Below are positions 57,285 to 64,000 of a stretch of 64,000 bases of DNA, piece by piece. A model generated the notes under the pieces. It saw only the letters and a list, made by a program, of their open reading frames with translations. It ran no database searches and had not been told where the DNA came from. The stretch is from an uncultured Corynebacterium sp. Lineage in GTDB: Bacteria > Actinomycetota > Actinomycetes > Mycobacteriales > Mycobacteriaceae. Position 1 is the first letter of the stretch; each line of letters opens with the position of its first letter. The position numbers and the translations under genes were made by a program. The stretch lies in NCBI RefSeq assembly GCF_947253065.1, contig NZ_CAMXWS010000007.1, positions 1 through 64,000 of the forward strand, given 5' to 3'.

Positions 57285-58138
57285 AAGAGCCCCTTGGAAC
57301 CAGCATCAGAACGATGGAACTCCGCCCGGTCGGCGAGCTCAACACCGTAGACGGACTCGACATTCTTGCCCTCAGCATCCAGCTCGGAATAAGCGGAATA
57401 CTTCTTCTCACCGTCGAGCTGGTGCAGCAAGAAACCGGTGAGCAGACCACGCACCGTCTCCTGGACGCTGGTATTCGAACGACCCTGGCCAAGCAGGAAC
57501 TTCTTCAGACCGTCCTCGCTGAAGGACTTCTGGTTGCCGTCCTTCACGGTGCGGTACGCGGCCGGACCAGCCCAGTTGAAAGCCAAACGCGCCGGGTTGC
57601 CCGGATCAAAAATCGCGTCCGCGTCCTCATCCGGACCGATGATTAGGCCGGGGAGGAAAAGGGAGCGGGCAGCCTGGTCCGCAGAAGGTGCGACAGATGC
57701 CGGGTATAGCGGGGCAACAGCCTTGACCTTCTCGTTGTTCACACTGGCAAGTACAGCGCAGCCACCACCCATGCCGTGGCCGACGATGCCGAGCTTGTTG
57801 GGGGAAACGGTGACGTTACCGTTGCCCATCTTCACACCAGCGAGAATTTGCAGCGAGGTTTCCAGGTCAGCAGCGAAACCGGAATGATTCGGCTTGAAGC
57901 CACGCTCGGTATCCGGTGCAGCAACGGCGATGCCCCAGCTAGCCAAGTGGCGCAGGGTCTTGCGGTAATCATCGGCACTCTTCATCCAGTCATGGCCGAA
58001 AGCCACACCGGGGATGCCTTTACCTTCGGCAGGCACAAAGACCTTGCCGGACAGGCCGGTGTACCCAAGATCACCTTCCATGACCCGGTACGGGCCACGC
58101 TTGGACAATTCGCTGAGCTTCTTCAACTTCGCAGACAC
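57281..58138 (-). CDS. Alpha/beta hydrolase (dienelactone-hydrolase-like)
   Basis: A 285-residue cytoplasmic hydrolase. VAFGHDWMKSADDYRKTLRHLASWGIAVAAPDTERG and the nucleophile-elbow sequence LGIVGHGMGGGCAV show the fold. The expected Ser is replaced by Met in GHGMGG, so the catalytic mechanism is uncertain and the protein may be non-hydrolytic or use another residue. A possible acid site is in GLIIGPDEDADAIFDP. The GTG start at 58138 has TATCCT exactly 7 bases upstream (leaderless type). It is divergent from glmS. By position it corresponds to Rv3438 of M. tuberculosis. Confidence 0.8.
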   Translation of the reverse strand: MSAKLKKLSELSKRGPYRVMEGDLGYTGLSGKVFVPAEGKGIPGVAFGHDWMKSADDYRKTLRHLASWGIAVAAPDTERGFKPNHSGFAADLETSLQILAGVKMGNGNVTVSPNKLGIVGHGMGGGCAVLASVNNEKVKAVAPLYPASVAPSADQAARSLFLPGLIIGPDEDADAIFDPGNPARLAFNWAGPAAYRTVKDGNQKSFSEDGLKKFLLGQGRSNTSVQETVRGLLTGFLLHQLDGEKKYSAYSELDAEGKNVESVYGVELADRAEFHRSDAGSKGLF

Positions 58139-58249
58139 GAGGAACAGGATACTGCATTGAATTGTCTCGGGGGCGCGGGATCGTTCGCAGAGGTGCCCAC
58201 GGAGGTGTTGGTCCGGTCTGAGGTTTAGGCGTGCATTATCCTTGTTCGC

Positions 58250-60121
58250 ATGTGTGGAATCGTGGGTTATGTAGGTCAGCAGCAAGCGCTGCCCATCGCG
58301 CTCGAAGCGCTGCGCCGGATGGAGTACCGCGGGTATGACTCGTCGGGTATTGCCGTGGCTGGCGGGGGAGATCTGACCGTCGCTAAGCGGGCGGGCAAGC
58401 TGGCCAACCTTGAAGACAAGATTGCTGAATTGGGCACGGATGCGCTCAGCGGAACGACCGCTATTGGTCACACCCGTTGGGCAACGCATGGCCGTCCGAC
58501 CGATGAGAATGCGCACCCGCACCTGTCCTATGACGGGCGTGCGGCGATCGTGCACAACGGCATCATTGAGAACTTCGCACCGCTGCGCGCTGAGCTGGAG
58601 CGCGAGAATGTCACCTTGGCATCGGAGACCGACTCTGAGGTCGCAGCGCACCTGCTTGCGCGTGCATACAACGGTGAGGATGAAGGCTCCACCAAGGGCG
58701 ATTTTGAGGCTTCGGCACTGAAGGTACTCAACCGACTCGAGGGTGCGTTCACCGTGTTGTTCACGCACGCTGATCACCCGGACACCATCATCGCGGCTCG
58801 TCGTTCGACTCCGCTGATCGTCGGTGTCGGCGAAAATGAGATGTTCCTGGGCTCCGATGTGGCTGCTTTCATTGAGCACACCAAGGATGCCGTGGAGCTG
58901 GAGTCCGATTCGGTCGTGGTCATCACGGCTGATGATTACCGTGTGCTCAACTTCGACGGCACGCCAGGTGCTGGTAAGCCGTTCACCATCGACTGGGACC
59001 TGGAAGCTGCTGAGAAGGGTGGCTTTGATTCCTTCATGATGAAGGAGATCTACGAGCAGCCGGCTGCTGTCCGTGACACCCTTGCTGGGCACTGGGATGG
59101 CCAGCGCATCACGCTGGATGAGAACACCATTACTGACAGTGAGCTGAAGTCCTTCGACCAGGTCTTCGTCATTGCTTGTGGTTCGGCGTACCACTCCGGT
59201 CTGGCCGCCAAGTACGCGATTGAACACTGGGTGCGTATCCCGGTGCAGATCGAGGTGGCTTCTGAGTTCCGCTACCGTGACCCGGTGCTGGACGAGCGCA
59301 CGCTGGTTCTGGCGATCTCCCAGTCGGGTGAGACCGCCGATACCCTCGAGGCAGTCCGGCACGCCAAGACACAGGGTGCGAAGGTGCTCGCAGTGTGCAA
59401 CACCAATGGCTCGCAGATCCCGCGTGAGTCGGATGCTGTGCTGTACACCCACGCTGGTCCGGAGATCGGTGTGGCATCCACCAAGGCATTCCTGGCGCAG
59501 GTTGCAGCTAACTACATCGTTGGTCTGGCGCTGGCGCAGGCGAAGGGCACGAAGTACCCGGATGAGATCCACGCGATCTGGAATGAGCTCGAGACGATCC
59601 CGGAGAAGATCGAAGCTGCACTGGAGAACTTCGACGAGTGCAAGCACATCGCGAACACCCTTGGTGCTGTGTCCACCATGCTCTTCCTCGGTCGCGGCGT
59701 TGGATTCCCGATCGCACTTGAGGGTGCACTGAAGCTCAAGGAGCTCGCATACATTCACGCTGAGGGCTTCGCTGCGGGTGAGCTCAAGCACGGCCCGATC
59801 GCGCTGATTGAGGATGATCTGCCGGTCGTGGTGATTGTGCCAAGCCCGCGTGGTGTGTCCCAGCTGCATTCCAAGATCGTCTCCAATATCCAGGAGATCC
59901 GTGCACGTGGTGCGAAGACGATCGTGATCGCGGAAGAGGGTGACACCGCTGTGGAGCCGTACGCAAACTGGTTGCTGCGTATCCCTCAGTCTCCGACGAT
60001 CATGCAGCCGTTGCTGGCTACGGTTCCGCTGCAGTTCCTGGCGGCATTCATTGCGCAGGAGTGCGGTAATGAGGACATCGATAAGCCACGCAATCTGGCT
60101 AAGTCCGTCACTGTCGAGTAG
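58250..60121 (+). CDS. glmS: Glutamine-fructose-6-phosphate aminotransferase (isomerising)
   Basis: A 623-residue enzyme making glucosamine-6-phosphate, the first step to UDP-GlcNAc. Cys 2 is the glutaminase nucleophile (MCGIVGYVG), with GHTRWATHG and the EYRGYDSSGIA loop in the N-terminal domain (about 1-230). Two SIS sugar-isomerase domains follow, with ACGSAYHSGLAAKY, SQSGETADT, GRGVGFPIALEGALKLKELAYIHAEGFAAGELKHGPIALI and the C-terminal KPRNLAKSVTVE. TATCCT lies 7 bases before the ATG, so it is probably leaderless; no glmS ribozyme is present. Confidence 0.98.
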   Translation: MCGIVGYVGQQQALPIALEALRRMEYRGYDSSGIAVAGGGDLTVAKRAGKLANLEDKIAELGTDALSGTTAIGHTRWATHGRPTDENAHPHLSYDGRAAIVHNGIIENFAPLRAELERENVTLASETDSEVAAHLLARAYNGEDEGSTKGDFEASALKVLNRLEGAFTVLFTHADHPDTIIAARRSTPLIVGVGENEMFLGSDVAAFIEHTKDAVELESDSVVVITADDYRVLNFDGTPGAGKPFTIDWDLEAAEKGGFDSFMMKEIYEQPAAVRDTLAGHWDGQRITLDENTITDSELKSFDQVFVIACGSAYHSGLAAKYAIEHWVRIPVQIEVASEFRYRDPVLDERTLVLAISQSGETADTLEAVRHAKTQGAKVLAVCNTNGSQIPRESDAVLYTHAGPEIGVASTKAFLAQVAANYIVGLALAQAKGTKYPDEIHAIWNELETIPEKIEAALENFDECKHIANTLGAVSTMLFLGRGVGFPIALEGALKLKELAYIHAEGFAAGELKHGPIALIEDDLPVVVIVPSPRGVSQLHSKIVSNIQEIRARGAKTIVIAEEGDTAVEPYANWLLRIPQSPTIMQPLLATVPLQFLAAFIAQECGNEDIDKPRNLAKSVTVE

Positions 60122-60130
60122 ATTCTCGGC

Positions 60131-60793
60131 ATGCTTCACGCCGTTCAGTTCGCATTCGTCGATTCGATCAACCTGCTGTTGATCGGAGTGATCGTTGCGC
60201 TCGGCGTGATGTTGCCCCGCGGCCGCCACGGCCAGTACGCAAAGACTTCGGCGTTGTTGATCGCCGGCGACTGGCTGGGTGTGGCCGCTTTGGCATTTTT
60301 GATGCTGGTGGTCTTCGACGGGCTGGGTGATCTGGTGCTCAGGTTCGTCGAGGGCCCGATTTTTGGCATCCTTTTGATCGCTACTGGTGTGCTCACCGGC
60401 TTGTTAGCCCTGCGGGGTGGGGATAATTCTGGCCTGGTCAACCGGGTTCTGGAACCACTCAGGTCGCCATCTTTCAAGACTGTGGTGGTCGGTCTGGCCC
60501 TGGGGTTGATTCAGTCGGCGACCTCGGTGCCGTTTTATGGCGGTCTTGCGGTGTTGTCGGCAGCAGGGGTCGATGTGGCGGTGCGCTACGCATTCTTGGT
60601 GTTGTATGCGACGGTGGCGTTGAGTCTGCCCACCCTGTGCGCAATCTTGGTGGGGTGGGTGCGTCTTGCACCGGATAGCCCGGCGGCGCGGGTCTTTGAT
60701 GCTGCACGGGAGAATTCGCAGAAGGTCTCGCTCGGTGCGACGTGGGCGGTATCAATCCTGCTTATCGTGCTGGGTATCGTCCACATGTTTTAG
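60131..60793 (+). CDS. Six-segment membrane protein of unknown function
   Basis: A 220-residue protein with about six membrane segments. The N-terminal FVDSINLLLIGVIVALGVMLPRG resembles the start of small transporters of the GAP or LysE-like superfamilies (DSIN in place of DxIN), but I cannot assign it. It starts 9 bases after glmS. TAGATT, six bases before the ATG, contains the glmS stop codon and could be the -10 box of a leaderless transcript. alr follows 24 bases downstream. Confidence 0.7.
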   Translation: MLHAVQFAFVDSINLLLIGVIVALGVMLPRGRHGQYAKTSALLIAGDWLGVAALAFLMLVVFDGLGDLVLRFVEGPIFGILLIATGVLTGLLALRGGDNSGLVNRVLEPLRSPSFKTVVVGLALGLIQSATSVPFYGGLAVLSAAGVDVAVRYAFLVLYATVALSLPTLCAILVGWVRLAPDSPAARVFDAARENSQKVSLGATWAVSILLIVLGIVHMF

Positions 60794-60817
60794 TGTCGCA
60801 GTGGCACAATGTCACCC

Positions 60818-61936
60818 ATGAGTTCTTCGGTTTTGCGCATTGATGTGGGGGCGATCGCGCGCAATACGCGTTTGCTGAAAGAGCAGTTGGGTACGACCCG
60901 TTTGGTGTGCGTGGTCAAAGCTGATGCGTATAACCACGGCGCTGAGCACGTGGTTCCGGTGATGGATGAAGCTGGTGCTGATGCATTCGGTGTTGCCACC
61001 TTTGATGAAGCCAGACAGGTCCGCGCGCTGACGGACAAGCCGGTGACTGCGTGGCTGTGGGAGCCGGGCGAGGAGATTCCGGAAGGCATTGAGATTGGCG
61101 TTCCGGGCAAGGAGCACCTGGATTGGTTGATCGAACACGACGTTTCCGCACCGTTGTACATCGTCGTGGATACGGGCATGAATCGTTCCGGGATCGACGA
61201 GGAAGATTGGGACGCGGCTTTTGAACAGGCACACGAGGCTGGGCTCAATGTTGTTGGGTTGATGTCACACTTGGCGTGCGCGGACGAGCCAGAGCACCCG
61301 CATAATGCGGACCAGCTGGCCACATTCACCCGCGCCATTGAGCGTGCACGTGAGGCAGGACTCGACGTGCAGCGCAATCATTTGGCCAATTCACCAGGAA
61401 CGCTGACCAGCGCGGCGCTCACTTTCGACCAGGTCCGCACAGGCATCGCGTTGTACGGCCTCAACCCAGTTCCGCAGAACGAAGATGTGCTTATCCGCGC
61501 CGCCGCGCTCACCCCAGCCATGACCTGGGCGGCGAACCTGACTGCGGTGAAACGCATCAAGAAGGGGGAGGGCGCGAGCTATGGCCTGACGTGGAAGGCG
61601 CCAGAAGATGGCTGGACGGCGGTCGTTCCAGTGGGGTATGCCGATGGTCTGCCACGGTCCTGGCAAGACGCAGTTGAAGTGACTATCCGTGGTCGCCGCT
61701 ACCCGCAGGTCGGGCGAGTGTGCATGGATCAGTTCATTATTTGGCTGGGAGATAACGCTGACAATGTCGCAGTGGGGGATGAGGCGATCATCTTCGGCAA
61801 CGGTGGCATCAGCGCTGCTGAGCTGGCAGATCGTGTTGGGACGATCCACTATGAGGTGGTGTGCACGCCGCATGGAAGGGTGCGCAGGGAATATGGGGGT
61901 ACAGGGGACGTCGATAAGCGAAAGGGCGAGGTGTAA
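60818..61936 (+). CDS. alr: Alanine racemase
   Basis: A 372-residue PLP enzyme that makes D-alanine for peptidoglycan. The PLP-binding Lys is in VVKADAYNHG (Lys 34). Other landmarks are VVDTGMNRSGI, GLMSHLACAD, VRTGIALYGLNP, GYADGLPR and the catalytic-Tyr-region VGRVCMDQ. CACAAT lies seven bases before the ATG at 60818, favouring this start over the in-frame ATG at 60809. The C-terminal tail GTGDVDKRKGEV is encoded partly by an 11-mer copy (61909-61919). It shares one base with tsaE. Confidence 0.97.
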   Translation: MSSSVLRIDVGAIARNTRLLKEQLGTTRLVCVVKADAYNHGAEHVVPVMDEAGADAFGVATFDEARQVRALTDKPVTAWLWEPGEEIPEGIEIGVPGKEHLDWLIEHDVSAPLYIVVDTGMNRSGIDEEDWDAAFEQAHEAGLNVVGLMSHLACADEPEHPHNADQLATFTRAIERAREAGLDVQRNHLANSPGTLTSAALTFDQVRTGIALYGLNPVPQNEDVLIRAAALTPAMTWAANLTAVKRIKKGEGASYGLTWKAPEDGWTAVVPVGYADGLPRSWQDAVEVTIRGRRYPQVGRVCMDQFIIWLGDNADNVAVGDEAIIFGNGGISAAELADRVGTIHYEVVCTPHGRVRREYGGTGDVDKRKGEV

Positions 61937-62436
61937 TGAAGCCGCCGTTTGTGGAAAAAGGCACGGTTGAGTGCGAGACCGCGGAAGACACTCGTGCGTT
62001 CGGGGAGCGACTCGGTGCGGCGCTTGAAGCGGGCGACGTAGTGATTTTGGATGGCCCGCTGGGCGCAGGAAAGACCACGTTGACGCAAGGAATCGCGAAA
62101 GGAATGGGCGTCAAAGGGCGTGTGACTAGTCCGACTTTCATCATTGCGCGCGAACACAAGGCGCTGACCCCGGGGAACCCGGCGCTTGTTCATGTGGATG
62201 CGTACCGTTTGCTCGACAGCGTCGGTGGCACTGGTGCGGTGGATCCGTTGGGTGAGCTCGATGCGCTGGACCTGGACACGGAACTGACTGATTCTGTGGT
62301 GGTGGCGGAATGGGGCGGTGGCCTCGTCGAGCAGATCGCTGCGCGCTACCTGCTCGTGGAATTGGATCGTGAAACGCGTGTGAAAGAAGACCCCGAATCG
62401 CAGGGTCGGATCATCTCCTGGACGCCGTCCGAGTAG
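61936..62436 (+). CDS. tsaE: tRNA threonylcarbamoyladenosine biosynthesis ATPase TsaE
   Basis: A 166-residue P-loop protein needed with TsaB, TsaC and TsaD for the t6A modification at tRNA position 37. It has P-loop LDGPLGAGKTTLTQGIAKGMGV, RVTSPTFIIAREH and the VHVDAYRL motif. The ATG overlaps the alr stop codon, so it is coupled to alr. tsaE-tsaB-rimI(-tsaD) is a standard order. Confidence 0.96.
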   Translation: MKPPFVEKGTVECETAEDTRAFGERLGAALEAGDVVILDGPLGAGKTTLTQGIAKGMGVKGRVTSPTFIIAREHKALTPGNPALVHVDAYRLLDSVGGTGAVDPLGELDALDLDTELTDSVVVAEWGGGLVEQIAARYLLVELDRETRVKEDPESQGRIISWTPSE

Positions 62437-62446
62437 GGTTGTGGCC

Positions 62447-62974
62447 ATGCAAAAGCTCACAGGTGCCCAAAAAGGCTGGTTCGGAATCGTCATTGCGCTG
62501 TGGATCATTGCGCTCGCAGCAATGGTTTTCCTGCTGCCAAAAACGAGCTCGAGTGCCTCTAGCTCAGCGTCCGCAGGCAGTGCGGAAGGATCCGGTTCGC
62601 TCGTGCAGACACTGGAAAACATGGAGCCGCCCGCTAATGCGGCGGTCGCTGGACAGTTGCTCGACCTGCGTCAGGTCTACGGTGACGATGTCGTAGCATT
62701 CGTCCCGGTGTGTGCAGAAGAGCCGAAGGAGCTTGTCGACGCCAAGTTGGAGGCCGCCGGCGATGTCGCCGACCAGGTCGACCTTGAATCTGGCAATAAC
62801 TACCTGCTGCTGTCCAAGGACCCACAGGCAGGTGTTGACTCGGTGGACCCGGTGTCCAACGATGTCATGGACCTGTGCAACGGCAATTACTTCGATCAGT
62901 TCTTCAGCACTGAGCAGGGCTTCCCGGTGTACTGGGATGGCGATATCTGGCGCTTCGGCGTTCGTGCTGAGTAA
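62447..62974 (+). CDS. Membrane-anchored protein of unknown function
   Basis: A 175-residue protein with one N-terminal membrane anchor (about residues 12-31, FGIVIALWIIALAAMVFLLP), a Ser/Ala-rich linker and an extracytoplasmic-type domain (about 50-175) with two Cys (FVPVCAEE and MDLCNGN) that could form a disulfide. No family is recognised. It starts 10 bases after tsaE. TAGGGT, which includes the tsaE stop codon, is seven bases before the ATG, so it may be a leaderless gene inside the tsaE-tsaB operon. Confidence 0.75.
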   Translation: MQKLTGAQKGWFGIVIALWIIALAAMVFLLPKTSSSASSSASAGSAEGSGSLVQTLENMEPPANAAVAGQLLDLRQVYGDDVVAFVPVCAEEPKELVDAKLEAAGDVADQVDLESGNNYLLLSKDPQAGVDSVDPVSNDVMDLCNGNYFDQFFSTEQGFPVYWDGDIWRFGVRAE

Positions 62975-62984
62975 GCGGAGATAA

Positions 62985-63713
62985 GTGCGAGACATGATCG
63001 TCCTGGCCATCGACACCGCCACCACCGACCTTGTTGCAGGTCTCGTGGAAGTGACCGATGGGCAGCACGTCACGCTGACAGAACGGATCATTCCGACCCG
63101 TTCCCACAATGAGCTGCTCGTTCCTACGGTGGTCGAGCTGCTGCGCGAGAGCGGCAAGGAATTCGGTGATCTTGGTGCCGTGGTTGTGGGCTGCGGTCCA
63201 GGGCCCTTCACCGGTCTACGCGTGGGCATGGCTACTGCCTCCGCTTTCGGGCAAGCGCTCGGCATTCCCGTTCATGGGGTGTGCACGCACGATGCTGTGG
63301 CCGCGCAGATTGCAGCAGATGCACCGGAAGCGACATCGCTGGTGGTCACTGATGCCCGTCGCCGTGAGGTGTACTGGGCACAGTACGCAGGGGAGAACCG
63401 CGTTTCTGGTCCGGATGTGATCGCGCCCGCTGCTGTTTCTCTTGAAGGAACGGACAACAAGACCGACGTGGTGAGCGTGCCGGAGAATCTCCGCGAGCAG
63501 CTCGCGGTTGAAGCTGACACGTTCACGTATGTCGCACCGCGTCCGGCGGGTCTTGTCGCTGTTGCGGATCTGGCTGCAACACCAGAGCCACTCGTCCCGC
63601 TTTATTTGCGTCGCCCTGATGCGAAGGAGCCGACGCCGAAACCGAAATCGCCGGCGATCCCGGATCTGCCGAAGGGTGCACATGCGGCGGAGGCAGCTGA
63701 GGAGCAGCGATGA
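62985..63713 (+). CDS. tsaB: tRNA threonylcarbamoyladenosine biosynthesis protein TsaB
   Basis: A 242-residue ASKHA-fold partner of TsaD in t6A synthesis. It has IVLAIDTATTDLVAGLVE, SHNELLVPTVVELL and GCGPGPFTGLRVGMATASAFGQAL. A Pro/Lys-rich C-terminal tail follows YLRRPDAKEP. The GTG at 62985 has GGAG four bases upstream; the ATG at 62994 gives the family-typical N-terminus MIVLAIDTAT and may be the true start. It overlaps rimI by 4 bases. Confidence 0.95.
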   Translation: MRDMIVLAIDTATTDLVAGLVEVTDGQHVTLTERIIPTRSHNELLVPTVVELLRESGKEFGDLGAVVVGCGPGPFTGLRVGMATASAFGQALGIPVHGVCTHDAVAAQIAADAPEATSLVVTDARRREVYWAQYAGENRVSGPDVIAPAAVSLEGTDNKTDVVSVPENLREQLAVEADTFTYVAPRPAGLVAVADLAATPEPLVPLYLRRPDAKEPTPKPKSPAIPDLPKGAHAAEAAEEQR

Positions 63714-64000
63714 AGCTGCGTGAGCTCACCGCTGCCGATGCGAGCGCGGCCGCCACGATTGAGGCGGATCTTTTCGCCGATGAGACTCCCTGGTCACGCG
63801 ATGTGTTCCTGGTGCAATTCGCCCACCCGTACACGTTCTACGTCGGGGTCTTTGAAGACAGCGGGGACGAAGACGACGAGGCGGAGGGCGAGCAATTAGT
63901 CGGCTATGCCGGGCTGGCCAAACTCGGTCCGGCCGATGACCCGGAATTTGAGGTCTACACCGTCGCAGTAGCTCGTGAACACCAAGGCAAAGGACTTGGC
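63710..64000 (+). CDS. rimI: Ribosomal protein S18 alanine N-acetyltransferase, 5' part
   Basis: The first 97 codons of a GNAT acetyltransferase; the gene runs off the window. It has LRELTAADASAAATIEADLFADETPWSRDVFLVQF, as in RimI, an acidic insertion (EDSGDEDDEAEGEQ) and the start of the acetyl-CoA-binding motif in EVYTVAVAREHQGKGLG. The ATG overlaps the tsaB stop codon (ATGA). tsaD would be expected next. Confidence 0.92.
   Translation, partial: MKLRELTAADASAAATIEADLFADETPWSRDVFLVQFAHPYTFYVGVFEDSGDEDDEAEGEQLVGYAGLAKLGPADDPEFEVYTVAVAREHQGKGLG

Noticed and set aside
57281..60229. A 982-codon open frame on the minus strand covering glmS and the hydrolase
   Set aside because: Only its last 285 codons (57281-58138) have hydrolase features and a promoter-like -10 box. 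The remainder is the antisense of glmS, which is clearly coding on the plus strand.
2697..61919. The 11-mer as a KOPS, Chi or other strand-polar recombination signal
   Set aside because: Eleven copies on one strand and ten on the other within one replichore-sized window give no polarity.
1..64000. CRISPR arrays, tRNA or rRNA genes, insertion sequences, parS sites
   Set aside because: None was recognised on reading both strands; the only repeats are those listed.

Overview
The window is a gene-dense actinobacterial chromosome segment, almost certainly from Corynebacterium. The evidence is the G+C-rich coding sequence, the S10/spc/alpha ribosomal protein clusters broken up by unrelated genes, the absence of rpsN from the spc cluster, an HNH endonuclease gene of a type common in corynebacteria, many leaderless-looking genes, and an ESX-4-type type VII secretion locus between truA and rplM. 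That last arrangement is also known from Mycobacterium tuberculosis (rplQ-truA ... eccB4, mycP4, eccD4, eccC4, Rv3446c, esxU, esxT, rplM, rpsI, glmM ... glmS, alr, tsaE, tsaB, rimI). Species cannot be decided from the sequence alone. No tRNA, rRNA, CRISPR array, insertion sequence or prophage was seen.

Layout. 1-809 is the 3' part of tuf with its terminator. 936-2727 holds an HNH nuclease gene and an unknown gene. 2724-5955 (minus strand) is a six-gene Asp23/Gls24 envelope-stress operon. 6552-11693 is the S10 operon (rpsJ to rpsQ). 11787-18593 interrupts the ribosomal cluster with a lipoprotein, a pair of dynamin-like GTPases, a formate/nitrite channel and a TPP-riboswitch-controlled ThiD-TenA fusion. 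18947-20211 is rplN-rplX-rplE. 20410-28257 is a second interruption: lactate dehydrogenase, a DUF2786 protein, a secreted phytase-like esterase, an MFS transporter, a GH1 glycosidase and a secreted lipase. 28625-34382 is rpsH to rplO, then secY-adk-map. 34444 encodes a secreted L,D-transpeptidase. 35492-39148 is infA, rpsM-rpsK-rpsD-rpoA-rplQ. 39400-52217 is truA, a large membrane protein and the ESX-4 locus. 52645-53660 is rplM-rpsI. 53812-64000 carries cell-wall and tRNA-modification genes (glmM, glmS, alr, tsaE, tsaB, rimI), with a three-gene cluster for a Pro/Cys-rich protein and an alpha/beta hydrolase between glmM and glmS.

How the parts fit together. Most of the window is translation machinery and Sec export, interleaved with cell-envelope functions: amino-sugar supply (GlmS, GlmM), D-alanine (Alr), cross-linking (L,D-transpeptidase), envelope stress (Asp23 module), membrane GTPases and type VII secretion. 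Two pairs of short regulatory-looking sequences link the type VII genes. A 20-bp imperfect palindrome recurs upstream of eccB and eccD. A palindromic element followed by GGGAAC-N17-CAGTC recurs upstream of the esx pair and of the Pro/Cys-rich cluster.

The strongest unexplained signal is an 11-mer, CGTCGATAAGC (or its complement GCTTATCGACG). It occurs at least 21 times without mismatch in 64 kb, where about 0.03 would be expected by chance. It lies in both orientations, in several different reading frames and in intergenic DNA. Density and placement resemble DNA uptake sequences or a genome-wide protein-binding site. I know of no description of it. All counts were made by eye.
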